A stretch of DNA of 64,000 nucleotides from Dactylonectria macrodidyma (taxonomy: Eukaryota; Ascomycota; Sordariomycetes; Hypocreales; Nectriaceae), in assembly GCA_020744425.1 (NCBI GenBank), contig JAGMUV010000005.1, positions 3,286,001 to 3,350,000 on the forward strand. Reading direction: 5' to 3'. The position numbers and the translations under genes were made by a program. How positions within the stretch are numbered: position 1 is the stretch's first letter; each line of letters begins with the position of its first letter. Under the pieces are notes generated by a model. That model ran no database searches. It saw nothing but the letters and a program-made list of their open reading frames with translations, and had not been told where the DNA came from. Positions 34,985 through 45,829 of the stretch are shown here, one piece after another.

Positions 34985-36513
34985 GGTGAACCTGGCGGGC
35001 GAAGGGGGCAAGAATTGCGAGCCGAACCGCCTTGTTTCGATGTTGGGGAGGTTCTAAAAGGTCCAGTGGAAGCTTCAGCACTTCCAGCCCTTCCAGCCCT
35101 TCCAGGTGCCTGTGGATGCTGCTGCCGCTTGTGCGACATGCCCTGTGCGCCTGAGCCATCGCCCCCGCATTTAGTAAGGTAGGTAAGTCATTCATTGCCC
35201 GTGGCTTGTGATGCTTGACTTAATCATTGCACACTCAAATAAATGCATCACGTTGGGTAGGGAGCCTGCCTGGTAGACGGCTATTCCCGTAACGAATACT
35301 CTAATAAGTAGTCTTGCAATTTGCTAGGCTCCAATAAAATTAAAATCAGAACTGATAAGGCCTGACAGTGCTTCAGTTGATTGCCGGTCCAACAATTCTT
35401 GCGGCAATCTGCTTTCACATGATCGACCTACAATGAGGCCATTCTCCATCGTCAGACCCTCCTGCAATTTCTCTTCCATTCCTTGACAAAGTGCAGATGC
35501 AGTCATTATCTCACGTGGAAATGCGTCCTTGCCGTCAACTTCGAAGCCTTTGGCACCCGTCACCACACGTTTGATTCGCTCCGTTATCCAGATTAGCTGC
35601 GATGAGGCTGGAACCACCATTGCCATGATCTAGGTTCATGACAGGGAATGTTGCACACAATCTTGTTACAATCACCACATCAGCACCACACCACCTGCCT
35701 CTACCCAAATCTCGATATGGCGAACGCGTCTAGTTCATCGATTATCATCAGAAAGCCAGCCTGACCTTGACACTTGCTGTCATCTCAACCGAGCTGCTCG
35801 AGGTTATTCGAGATATGAGATGAGGTTAGGCATGGTGTTGTCAATCCTGGAGCAGCTAGTCCCGGACCCCATACCGACGCCGCTGCACTTCCTCGCCCCA
35901 ATAAGATATACTGCTTCTGGCCCCAAGGTATCTTTTGAACCCAGATTCCCTGCCTTGGCCATCGAGTAGTTTAACAGCGATGGCCGGCTTCCGTTGACCA
36001 CAACACTACCAACCCTTGTTCGGATGATCAGTGCCGATCTGCCTAACCGTCCTCATTGTGGAACAAGTTGCCGAAACCCATCACCATCATCTGGTGTGTA
36101 GGGTGAGGTCACGCTTTGGTCGTATTTTTGGCCATATCTGAGCATGGTGGCCAGATTAAGAGATAGGGGAAAGACTGAGACTGCCTCCATACACTTCAGA
36201 GTCACACCTTCCAGTAGTATATGTGGAGGCTCGATTAGATGGCCAACTGATAGATGATATTCCTTGTGGAAAAGATATGTACTTGAAAAATATCAAATCA
36301 CGGAAAGTGTCGAACGCGCCGCCGTTTAGTATCTCATCCCGATGAATGCGAGATAGACTCCGATATCCCTCCGTCTCCGACTATTGGGGACCAGGAGTAT
36401 TTTCCACAGCCCTTCATGTCCCAAAATACGCCCGCTAACGTAAAAATAGATGCTTGCGCCGTTCAGCTCAAAGTGAGCAATGCATGCGATGGTGTGTTGT
36501 CGTTATTTGTCGT
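34985..36513. other. Intergenic region with one doubtful ORF
   Basis: About 1.5 kb. Apart from the 100-codon ORF at 35324-35626 on the - strand (listed separately) nothing protein-like is seen. Confidence 0.45.
35324..35626 (-). CDS. Doubtful small ORF, unknown
   Basis: A 100-aa frame starting MAMVVPASSQLIWITERIK. The composition is protein-like and the N-terminus could form a helix, but no domain is recognised and no exon joins upstream or downstream were found. It may be a remnant of a larger gene or chance. Confidence 0.25.
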   Translation of the reverse strand: MAMVVPASSQLIWITERIKRVVTGAKGFEVDGKDAFPREIMTASALCQGMEEKLQEGLTMENGLIVGRSCESRLPQELLDRQSTEALSGLISSDFNFIGA

Positions 36514-37113
36514 TTATGTGTACAGTGACATGGTTGGATGCTCAACCATTATGGATAGCCTGTCTGAAGTCAGAGATACTGCAAATTCGCAATGCCGACG
36601 TCGTTGAACATCGGCCATGGCATGAAGACTTACTCGGAGAAGCTTCCCTCTGGCGCCTACGGTGTCTACACCCAGCTGTTGCAGGTCTTCGTCGTTCAGG
36701 CGCTCAACCTGCGCTGGCGACAGGCCCGCCAGGCACTTCTCGTACTTGTGTAGCCTCAGCGCCCTTAGCCATTTGGCCGACCACTTGGGGTCTTGGGAGT
36801 TGTTGGGGAACACGGGCATGATCCATTTCGTCCGATTTGGCGGCTGGATGATGAGTTCCTCCTGGCGTCGCCATAGATCCCTCTTGCGCTCTTTCAAGGT
36901 CTGGATCATGGGCTCTATTTCTCGGAGACACGGCAGCTCCGCGATAGAAGACAGGGCCGTAGCCCGCTCCGAGTCGGTCAGGACGGAAAACCAGGCTTTG
37001 ACAATGTCCAGCTCGCTGTCCATCTTGTTGCCGTCGGCGAGGGCATGATGGTAGAGCAATGGGGAGCTGGAGGTGGACGAAGATGATGCTGAAAAGGAAC
37101 TGGAGAAAGACAT
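36514..37113 (-). CDS. SAM-domain protein related to Vts1
   Basis: Read straight it gives 199 aa. After a Ser-rich start, residues about 33-75 (DIVKAWFSVLTDSERATALSS) resemble the N-terminal helical segment of Vts1-type RNA-binding proteins, and residues about 113-160 form a SAM domain (WLRALRLHKYEKCLAGLSP, LQQLGVDTVGARGKLLR). The RLHKY and GARGKLLR pieces are those of the Vts1/Smaug SAM class that binds hairpin RNA. A strong donor GTAAGT starts exactly after GKLLR (36633) with a TTTGCAG acceptor 55 nt on; if used, the protein ends after two more codons at 36570 (162 aa). The unspliced tail (36 residues) looks non-conserved, so the shorter form may be the true one. Role in RNA binding is inference. 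Confidence 0.75.
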   Translation of the reverse strand: MSFSSSFSASSSSTSSSPLLYHHALADGNKMDSELDIVKAWFSVLTDSERATALSSIAELPCLREIEPMIQTLKERKRDLWRRQEELIIQPPNRTKWIMPVFPNNSQDPKWSAKWLRALRLHKYEKCLAGLSPAQVERLNDEDLQQLGVDTVGARGKLLRVSLHAMADVQRRRHCEFAVSLTSDRLSIMVEHPTMSLYT

Positions 37114-38537
37114 GATGGCGGTTACTAAACGTGGAATAATTTTTTGAATTTTTTAGAGGAAGAGAATGCAGCCAAGATAAGAGGTTTTTGGTGTTGAGTA
37201 TTGACTGTTGTTCTACAGCTCGGCTCTGAAATGGTCATGGCAGTGAAGGCTGATGCTGGCCCGATCGTCGCGCGATCCGGGCGACACTCGGTTGATACAT
37301 GGCGTGGCCAGCCTGATAACAACGAGAACAGCCTTGAAACAACCACCTCACCTCATCAGGGGCGTTAGAGCGTGATTGAGCATATTGTTGTTGGGTTCAT
37401 TTTTAGTGCAAGACAGATGATCGAGTCCCATTTTTGGTACCAGAACACGCTATTCCGCGGATCAAACACCAGACTCGACCCTGGCTGACCTGGATATGCC
37501 CTCCGTTTTTGTGCCCATCAAGCTGAACATCTGGCATTGAGTCAATCCCTTTTTTTGTTAATTTTTTTTTTCAGCCATAGAAATGCTATTCTTCTTGATT
37601 CTTGGTGAATAAAATGGCTTCTATGATCTCTTGATTGCATATAAAGACGACGACCCGCGAGCGAGTATGAGCAAGTTTAATCCTGTAGGCTGCGTTCTCG
37701 CCGCCACACTAGACTTCTTGCTGTGCATCTCGTCCCTTACCGGATGAGTTCGCACCCGTTCTCCAATCACACCTCTCCGTCCTCAGACCTGTCAAATGCC
37801 GGGGGCCAGAATATTTGCGCATGGGTCAAGATCTCAGATCGGGGCCCGGGCTAATACGCCATGGTGTTCTGTGGGGGAGGCTGAACTAGTAGCGGATTCG
37901 ACATGCACGGTTTCAATAGGTAGACTATTGGTCATACCCAAAGGAACAGCAGCATGGCCCACCGGGGTCTGTTGAGTCTGTTTGCGCTTATTATTTGGCA
38001 TTTTGACACATGGTAGTCGGTAGCCCTAGTCGTCGATGCGACGTCAACCTCAAACTCTCCACATCTCCCCGTGCCGTGATTGCTGCGATGCGCTTCTAAT
38101 TCCCAGTTGACCGTCACTCGAACGCCAAGCGGAACATATGAAGCAGTAAAGAGCCTTAGGAAGAGGAAGGGTATTTAGGATAGATCGGCAGGCGCAGTCC
38201 AATGTATGATGATGCTGGCGAGTTTCATGAACTCAAACTGAGTTTGGCCTTTGCTTTGATGTTTGCACCGCTTTGTGACCTAGGTAGTCTAATTCGACGC
38301 AATTGATATTCCTTGTCAAATTACTAAAAGCCTATCACGTCGAAGCTAGGTTCTCATCCAGCTGACGTTTCTATCCGCTGATGACTTGGGGTGATCTCCT
38401 TCGAATATACCGAGTTCCTCTCGCACGGGGGTATCGCCAAACGCATTTGCAAAATCAGAAACAAAAACAGGACATGACTGGCGTTTTTTTTTGGCTCGTT
38501 CAGTCATCAAGATGAAGCTCTTCCCATCTAGTCCCGC
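37114..38537. other. Intergenic region, no gene seen
   Basis: About 1.4 kb between the SAM gene and the copper transporter. T-rich runs occur near 37550-37570. Only short, unconvincing ORFs are present. Confidence 0.45.
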
Positions 38538-39148
38538 TCAGCCGCAGCAAACAGTCGTCTCCTCAATGCCCTTGGACTTTCCGTGCCCTCCATCGTCCAG
38601 TCCCTCGAGATCAATCTTAACAACCAGCCAGTCGCACAGGAACTTGCCCAGGCCGCTGCCGACGAATATGGATATTATGATGTAGCCGTTGAAGTACATG
38701 GCGAGTAGCATGATGATGTACGCACCGCCAAAGGTCATGGCGTGGATGACGGCCCGGGCTAGCTGTTGCAGTGGCGAGACGCGAAAAGTGATGGTCTGGC
38801 GCGTGGGAATGACGGCACCGGTGCAGCCTTGGGCAGCGAGGGCGACGCTGTGGGTGGTGGCCTGGCGCTCGAACTGGCGATGCAGCATGTTGTCGTACTC
38901 CTTGCCCATGCGGCGGAAGAACTCGACTAGGATGACGAGCAGCATGACGCCGATGCACGTGGCGGCCATCATGCCCTCGTTTTGAATCTGCCATGACGTG
39001 GTGAGGAAGCAGGCGTCGATGGTGTACCAGTTCCAGAGCATCTAGGAGAGTGTAAGTTATAGCACACGAGACTGGGGTTTTGTTTGCTAGTTTGCAGGCG
39101 TACGTTGACTTTGCAGTCAGTGCTGCTGCTATCACCGGACATGTCCAT
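38538..39148 (-). CDS. CTR-family copper transporter
   Basis: CTR proteins are trimeric channels for reduced copper (Cu+). Two exons: 39148-39104 and 39041-38538, 182 aa. The N-terminus is short (MDMSGDSSSTDCKVN) and joins MLWNWYTIDACFLTTSWQI, matching the family pattern in which C-x-V-x-MLWNWYT precedes the first membrane helix. Helix 1 is MMAATCIGVMLLVILVEFF, helices 2 and 3 lie in AVIHAMTFGGAYIIMLLAMYF and YIIISIFVGSGLGKF, with the MxxxM element (MLLAM) and the GxxxG packing motif (GSGLG). The loop between them is cytosolic and the C-terminus ends ETTVCCG, a possible copper-binding cysteine pair. There are few Met residues outside, so it could be a plasma-membrane or vacuolar form. It is divergent from a metalloreductase. 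Confidence 0.92.
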
Positions 39149-40606
39149 GGTTGCAGATTTCAGGTGGTTGAATCGTATCGAGTGTGTGTTGTTTGTCTAG
39201 TTGTCGGGCAGACGGGCTAGAGAGCAGACGGGAACAGCTCAAGGTCAAGTACCTATACTCGATAAGAAGCAGCCGATGGTCGTATCAAATCGCTCGTGTG
39301 GAATCCTTGCTACCTAGCAAAGGATGGTGCAATTGCAAAGTGGGCGAGCGGGTTTATAGGCTCTGAGCAAGTTGTCGGTCTTTATCCCCATTCGGCGAGT
39401 GGAGAGCTGGTGGTGGGAACTGAGAATCGGGGGATGTTTCGCGGAGGATCCACCGGAGATGCGACTAAAATACAAGGTGAAAAAGTGTGTATGGAGTACG
39501 ATCAAGACGTAACGTGGGTCGTATGTCGTGTAATAATTAGTCTGATATTTCTGATATTGGAGCGAGAATGATTGAGCGGTTTCCAAAGGCCCATATGTAG
39601 AACATTCGTGGACTGGACAGGGGAACGAACGGGAGAAATAAAGAGAGAATTAAAGCCCCGGATGAGGCGGCCGCCACCCGAGTTTAGTACAACCACCACA
39701 TAGCGTCTGCTGTTTCTTAATAATACCTTAGTTAAGAATGGAGCTTAAACTTGCAACCAGCAATTAGGTGATTTAAGTGATTTACTAATTTATTTGCTCG
39801 TTCTAAACCCGGCCGAACATGGCCCTGTACTTTGTAACTCGTTGCAGCAGCGCGCCGAGGGTTCGCGTTTGCGGAGCTGGTGGATCTCGCTCTTGTCCGG
39901 CCCCACTTTTACCGACCCCGGGAAAACGTGCTCATTCCTGCTCAACCGGGTCCGAGGAAACCCTTGAATCAGTGGAATACTACGTAGCGGGTAAACCAAC
40001 CCAGACGAGTCGGTGCCAATTGCTTCATCTCTGTCTATCATGAGCTAGGATGGGCTCTGCCGTGAGCCAGTTGGGTTCCAGTTTCACCATGTTTGGACAC
40101 TCCATCGAGCCCTTTGACTCCGTCGACTCCATTCTTCCCCTCAACCTGACTCGGGCCTCCCCGCTCCACCGCACCGTTCTCGTCTCATCAATGTTTCTTG
40201 GCCACCACTTCGCTTGATTCAGCGTGGAGACAGTGAGCAAGTAAGTAGGATATTCATCCCCGTTCCGGTTTGGTTCCCTTCCCAGAGCATTGGGTGTGGA
40301 TATCCCGGACCTCGATGGCGAGATCCCGGTGCCCAGGGAGTCGAGACTCTTCACCAGGTGGGCCAGTCGCCTTGTTCTTATTTCTATGGCTTCACGTCCG
40401 TTGGTGAATGCGATTCTGTACATCATCGCCTCTCTTGCCTCTCTAGAGTGTACGTGAAGCCGGAAGCCGAGTGTAACTACCAAGTGCAAGTATGTTGTCG
40501 TTGCTGCATTAATCCTCGCTCTCTTACAATACTACTGTCTACTCAACCTCCCTCCATTACCGCAACACCATCTTTGCTACCCATCCAGCGCAACGCACTA
40601 CTCATC
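39149..40606. promoter_or_regulatory. Shared promoter region of the copper transporter and metalloreductase
   Basis: A 1.46-kb divergent intergenic region without a gene. TGAGCAAG occurs at 39364-39371 and 40234-40241 and its reverse-type word TTTGCTCG at 39793-39800; these resemble, with one mismatch each, the yeast Mac1 copper-response element TTTGC[TG]CA. The frame of the reductase stays open upstream of its ATG but has no other ATG with coding character. Regulatory use is inference. Confidence 0.35.
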
Positions 40607-42568
40607 ATGGCGACCTCTCTCCACGAGCTGGGTGCTCGCCACATCCAGAACATGAGCGAGGCCGAAACCCTCGAGCCGCACTGGGGTTACGCAGACCGCG
40701 CCTTGCCCTGCACCAACGACGAGGGCTCGTGCGAGTATCTAGATCTCGTCTACAACGCCCATGACCTCGGCATGCTCTACTCGGGCATCCTCTGGGGCAC
40801 TATCCTCTCCATCTTCTTCCTCTGGGCTGTCCTCCGCCACGTCGGCCGGCCTTCATCTCCACCCATCGCTCCCGAACTCAGCCCCAAGGCCGGCCTCACC
40901 AAGGTCCGTCGCGCCATCGGCTCCGCGACTCGCCAGTACTTCCTCCCCGATGCCGTCCGTGTCATTTTCGGACGCACTACACGCCTACAAGTTGTCATCC
41001 TCTCCTCGCTTGTGGTCTACTTGACCGTTTGGAGCTTCGTTGGTCTCACCTACCGCACGTGGATCACTCCCGTCAAGAACATGGAAAACACCTACAACAC
41101 CCGTACTACTCTGGGCCCTTGGTCTGATCGTATTGGCGTTCTGGCTTATGCCTTGACGCCTCTTTCCATCATGTTGGCCAGTCGCGAGTCCATCCTCTCC
41201 CTTATCACAGGCGTTCCGTACCAGAGCTTCAACTTTCTGCACCGCTGGCTGGGCTATGTCATTTTCGCCCAAAGTGGACTTCACACCATTGGCTGGTGTG
41301 TTGTCGAAATGCGGCTTTACCAACCCCAGCCTTCTGTCGGTCTCGGATGGATCGCCCAGACTTACATGATTTGGGGTGTTATAGCCATGTTCTTCTTGAC
41401 TCTCCTCGTCGTTCTCAGCACTCCTTGGGCCATCCGACTGACGGGATATGAATTCTTCCGCAAGGCCCATTACGTCCTGGCCATGGTATACATTGGCGCT
41501 TGCTGGGGCCACTGGGCGCAGCTGAAGTGCTTTCTTTTGCCATCACTGCTGTTCTGGTTCGTCGACCGTGGGTTCCGCCTCCTTCGCACCGCCTACCTCC
41601 ATTATCACCATCTTCCTTCCGGAACCATGGGCTTCAGAGCGGCGCAGGCTGTCATCACTCGATTCCCCGACTCGGACTACGGTGATATTCTCCGTCTGGA
41701 CCTCGAGAACAACCAGGATCCGTGGGCAATTGGCCAGCACTACTACCTTTGCTTCACTGAGAGCAGCATCTGGCAATCCCACCCCTTTACTCCCTTGAAT
41801 GCGCCGATCGTAGAGAAGGGCATGGTGAAGCACTCTTACATCTTGCGAGCCAAGAAGGGTGAGACTAAGAAGGTGACGGAGCTGGCAGCGAAGAAGGCTC
41901 TGGGGCCTGGTGACGAGCCTACCACGTCGGTGATTCTCACGGGCGCCTATGGCGAAAGCATCATGGACAACATCAACCTCGACACCAACATTGTCTGCGT
42001 GGCTGGAGGCACCGGCATCACCTACGTACTTCCTGTCCTATTGAAGCTCGCCCGCTCGCCCGTTACCCAAGACCGCAAGCTAGAACTCATCTGGGCGATC
42101 CGCCACGCTGCGGACGCCGAATGGGTTCGCGATGAGTTGGAGCTCTTGCGCATGGCTAAGAAGGCGCTAAACCTGAAGATCCGCATTTACGCCACCCGCG
42201 ATACCGGCAGCAAACCCCTCTTTTTCGAAAATGACGAAAAGAATGGCATTACCTCAGAAGAGAAGCAGGTGAGCTCCTCGTCATCGACTGGCTCACATGC
42301 CGGATGTGAGTGCGGCACCGAGGTGCCCGTGGCCAAGACGGGCGACGGAGAAGAGGACAAGGACCGACACCCTAAATTGGACAAGCTGGTCAAGACCTTT
42401 ATTTCCAACACAATCCGAGGCCCGACGACGGTATTTGCAAGCGGCCCAGGCGGCATGATTAGCGATCTGCGAACTATAGTCGCGGCATGTAACTCTGGGA
42501 GCAAAGTGTGGAAGGGCGATGAGCGATTCGACGTTCGTCTCGTCTGCGATGACCGACTAGAGTGGTAA
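40607..42568 (+). CDS. Ferric/cupric reductase (FRE family)
   Basis: A plasma-membrane flavocytochrome that passes electrons from NADPH via FAD and two hemes to extracellular Fe3+ or Cu2+. The single exon codes 653 aa from MATSLHELGARH. Membrane helices start at about residue 55 (LGMLYSGILWGTILSIFF). The ferric-reductase core has the paired heme histidines in FNFLHRWLGYVIFAQSGLHTI and FRKAHYVLAMVYIGACWGHW. The FAD site is the HPFT box (WQSHPFTPL) near residue 390, and the NADPH site is VCVAGGTGITY; the C-terminal FASGPGGM closes the reductase domain. A variable Ser-rich insertion (SSSSTGSHAGC) precedes it. The N-terminus lacks a clear signal peptide. Divergence from a CTR gene suggests a role in copper as well as iron uptake. 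Confidence 0.92.
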   Translation: MATSLHELGARHIQNMSEAETLEPHWGYADRALPCTNDEGSCEYLDLVYNAHDLGMLYSGILWGTILSIFFLWAVLRHVGRPSSPPIAPELSPKAGLTKVRRAIGSATRQYFLPDAVRVIFGRTTRLQVVILSSLVVYLTVWSFVGLTYRTWITPVKNMENTYNTRTTLGPWSDRIGVLAYALTPLSIMLASRESILSLITGVPYQSFNFLHRWLGYVIFAQSGLHTIGWCVVEMRLYQPQPSVGLGWIAQTYMIWGVIAMFFLTLLVVLSTPWAIRLTGYEFFRKAHYVLAMVYIGACWGHWAQLKCFLLPSLLFWFVDRGFRLLRTAYLHYHHLPSGTMGFRAAQAVITRFPDSDYGDILRLDLENNQDPWAIGQHYYLCFTESSIWQSHPFTPLNAPIVEKGMVKHSYILRAKKGETKKVTELAAKKALGPGDEPTTSVILTGAYGESIMDNINLDTNIVCVAGGTGITYVLPVLLKLARSPVTQDRKLELIWAIRHAADAEWVRDELELLRMAKKALNLKIRIYATRDTGSKPLFFENDEKNGITSEEKQVSSSSSTGSHAGCECGTEVPVAKTGDGEEDKDRHPKLDKLVKTFISNTIRGPTTVFASGPGGMISDLRTIVAACNSGSKVWKGDERFDVRLVCDDRLEW

Positions 42569-44629
42569 TGGAAACGAAACAAAAAAGCGGGAGTGAGCAA
42601 GGTTAATTTCGAGGTTTATTACATAGTCTAAGATACCACTTTTTTCTATTGAATTCGACTGCATAATTTCCAGTCATCATTCGGAGCCCGGTCCGTTCAC
42701 AGTTGACGTTGTGTGCCATTCTCGCCCGATGAGACGAGGTAATGTCGCTCAAGGAGATTGTTCTAGAATGCATCTTTCACCCGCTAAGGTTATAACTAAA
42801 AATATGCATAAATATCCCGCTCATGTAGATCGTGATTTCGCGGTTCGGACCGAGACTACGGTTGACTTCTACTAAAGTCTTCTCCCGGCATGCAACGTAG
42901 GCGACATTGCCAACCAAACGCTGGCACACTCCGTTGCTTCCCGATAGTGTTAGGCCAAAAGTCTCCGTACACTCCTCCGTTTATACTACCAATTAGTTAC
43001 CGAAACAGCTCTCTTAAGAAAACGAAATTTAGGCACATAACACAGAACAAATTATGTACTAGACTCAACACCAGAATTATATGGTACATCGAGATCGAGG
43101 TCCCTTTTGTGGATGAAGTTACACAAAGTGTTCACATAAATGTCAAGTTTCAATGTGAGGCTTTTGGCCAAAACCTGTCTAATAAAGCCAAGCTCCCCCT
43201 CAACCCAATTTTCCTTTCTCCCTTACATCACCTTGCTAACTCTGCCGCTTTGCGGATGCCTAGCCCTTCCATTCACCACAACGGCAGCAAATCCCTCCAT
43301 TGTCCAATTAGAGACTCCCATTCTCCTCTTCATCGCCAAAAGTCCATGAACAGGGTGCCTGTAGACCAGGGTCTTTGGACCTTGTCCTGTTGGATGAGCT
43401 TGAACGCCACCTTCTCAGTCCGGTCAGCACAAAGGGAAGTTTGCGGCATATGCTGGGACAGAACTAGACGCACTACAAATTCGATTTTGATGTAAATAGC
43501 CTTTTATCTCGAGAATATTCAATGGATTAACCTTTCTCTCTGTTTGACTTGGATGTCTAACCACTTGTCAAACGCTGTACATTATCGTTGCTTCCTGACC
43601 TGGCGCTATACATACAACCAGTGCTAGTCTTGCATCCCGACGCAAATCAGTCCCCAGCTGCTCTCACCAACGAATCTGAAACGGCTAAGTGCACGGAGTA
43701 TGGTCGTCGGCATTATGTTACGAGTATATGGGCCTAGTGGAACACTGCACACCATAAAGCATCAACCTGCGCTGTGTTTTTAGGAGTGGATTTTATGGAT
43801 CGAATAATAGCATCGGTATTTTTTGGGGGTAATAATTATGAAGACTCGTAGGCTAAAAAATCACTAGTCTGTAGGATGCTTTTTCTGTATTTTTGTCTTT
43901 GGATTTATTAGTGATAACAAGACTCTTATCCAACGGCGTCATTAGTGTGGGATGCCTTTTTCCCCTTCAGGCCAAGAAAGCATCTCCATGTGCTGTAAGA
44001 TCCGGTGCGCTAGGAATATGCTGCAGTACAACCCACCCTTTACCCGTTGAGGTGCAACCGCACCACTCAAACCATGCCAAAGCGTCATGGAGTCGTACCA
44101 AAAATCCATCATCGCTGGTGCTGCAGAGAGAAGAAGAACCCCGCAGCGAATGCTGGACTCAAACCCCGCAGCGCTGTCGTCACTTGCTGCTGAGCTGGAC
44201 AGCAGATGGTACCATTTTGATACGATGTGATAATCTAATATGTAGAAAGCAAACGAAGAACTTACCTGCTGATGAGGGAATCTGGCCAAGACACGGCAGA
44301 TTTTACCATGCCAATTAGCCTGAAGTCGTGATGGGGCCAGTTGCTCCATCATGCCAATTTAACCCCCCCCCCGCTGTTGACTCCAGTCGCTAAATGGAGT
44401 GGCTAACACTTCACCATGCACCATGCGCCCGATCATCGGGACATGGTTTGATGGATCTTGTGTCTCATGCTTGGGTTTTCAATAAATATCCTACTTGCCC
44501 CTCTCTCAACCTTTGTGAATTGTGATCTCGACACTGACTCCAGCGTATAACCGTCCCCACTGTGATATCCCCTACGTTGTCGACGTCAACCTTGAGCCTC
44601 AGCAGAGCCAACACCACTCTTCTTTCATC
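42569..44629. other. Intergenic region, no gene seen
   Basis: About 2 kb. Two + strand ORFs (42890-43495, 43893-44318) have no recognisable content or domain. A C10 run lies at 44363-44372. The last 150 bp are probably the promoter of the next gene. Confidence 0.45.
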
Positions 44630-45655
44630 ATGGCCGACGCCCCCATCTCTCTGCTGCCGCTTGGCGCAATCATCCAGTCCTTCGTCGTAAACGGCACCAA
44701 CATCGTCCAAGGCTTCCCCACCGCCGACGACTACGTCAAGTACAACACGCCCTACTTTGGCGAGACCATCGGCCGATGGGCCAACCGCATCAAGAACGGA
44801 AAGGTCGACAGCCTCAACGGCGGCCAGACGTATTCGTTCGTCGTTAACGACGCCCCGAATCACCTCCACGGCGGCACCGTCGGCTGGGGCAAGCGCGTCT
44901 GGGACGGCCCCACCCCGGTTGGTCTCCGGGAGGTGCCCGGCGTTGAGGGCCTCAAGGGCGGTGAGAGCGTGGCCTTCAAGCTCGTCAGTGAGGATGGCGA
45001 TGAGGGATACCCAGGCACTGTCGAGGCCACCATCATCTACACAACCGGCACCCAGCAAATCAACGGCAAGGAGGCCATTGTGCTCGCCATGGAGTACGAG
45101 GTCACGCTCGTGAGCGGCGCCGACGAGACCATTGTCAACCTGACCAACCACTCCTACTTCAACCTCACCGGTGATGCCACCATTGAGGGTACTTCAGTGA
45201 CCCTCCCCACCAACCAGAACCTCCCCTTCGACGACGGCTGCATCCCCACCGGCGGCATCGAGCCGTACGCGGGGATCGAAAGCAACGTCCCCTTCACCCT
45301 GGGCCCCGAAGAGCCCGACGTGGACAACTGCTTCATCGTCAACGTCGACCCAGCCTCGGTCCTCATAGACACCCGCAACCAGCCCCTGAAGCTTAACCTC
45401 TCCGCCCACCACCCCAAGACGGGCATCCATCTCGAGGTGCTCAGCACCGAGCCCGCCTTCCAGTTCTACACCGGCAAGCACATCAATGTCCCCGCCATCG
45501 AGGGCCATGCTGCTCGAAGTGCCCGCAGCGGCTTCTGCTGTGAGCCCGGCCGGTACGTCAACGCCTGCAACGTGCCAGAGTGGAAAAACATGGTGGTGGT
45601 GAAGAAGGGTGAGTCCTTCGGATCGCGCTTCGTTTACAAGGCGTGGGCGGATTAA
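44630..45655 (+). CDS. Aldose 1-epimerase (galactose mutarotase)
   Basis: The enzyme interconverts alpha and beta anomers of galactose or glucose, in the cytosol, at the entry of the Leloir pathway. A single exon codes 341 aa, usual for the family; the frame is open upstream but the first ATG (MADAPISLLPLG) is 44630. Typical landmarks are the FGETIGRWANRIKNGK start, NHLHGG with the catalytic-site His near residue 86, NLTNHSYFNLTG with the second His near residue 173, DNCF-type loop, and the EPAFQFYTGKHIN element with the catalytic Glu near residue 284. SGFCCEPGRYVNACN follows as in other mutarotases. No signal peptide is visible. No other galactose gene is adjacent. Confidence 0.95.
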   Translation: MADAPISLLPLGAIIQSFVVNGTNIVQGFPTADDYVKYNTPYFGETIGRWANRIKNGKVDSLNGGQTYSFVVNDAPNHLHGGTVGWGKRVWDGPTPVGLREVPGVEGLKGGESVAFKLVSEDGDEGYPGTVEATIIYTTGTQQINGKEAIVLAMEYEVTLVSGADETIVNLTNHSYFNLTGDATIEGTSVTLPTNQNLPFDDGCIPTGGIEPYAGIESNVPFTLGPEEPDVDNCFIVNVDPASVLIDTRNQPLKLNLSAHHPKTGIHLEVLSTEPAFQFYTGKHINVPAIEGHAARSARSGFCCEPGRYVNACNVPEWKNMVVVKKGESFGSRFVYKAWAD

Positions 45656-45829
45656 ATGCTGGACACATCTCTCCAAGCGTAGTGCAATATTTTAAATCAA
45701 AAGCCTCGATTCGCCGCTTTCGTGATGAGTATTGTTGTACAAGAGTACCCGTGATAAAGGGCAGATCGTCTGAAACCGACACATCAACGCCGTCCCTGCA
45801 AGCAACCTATGAAGCATGAATACCAGTAA

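Noticed and set aside
40214..40606. 131-codon upstream extension of the metalloreductase frame
   Set aside because: It has no ATG before 40607 and its translation lacks the membrane or domain pattern of the family.
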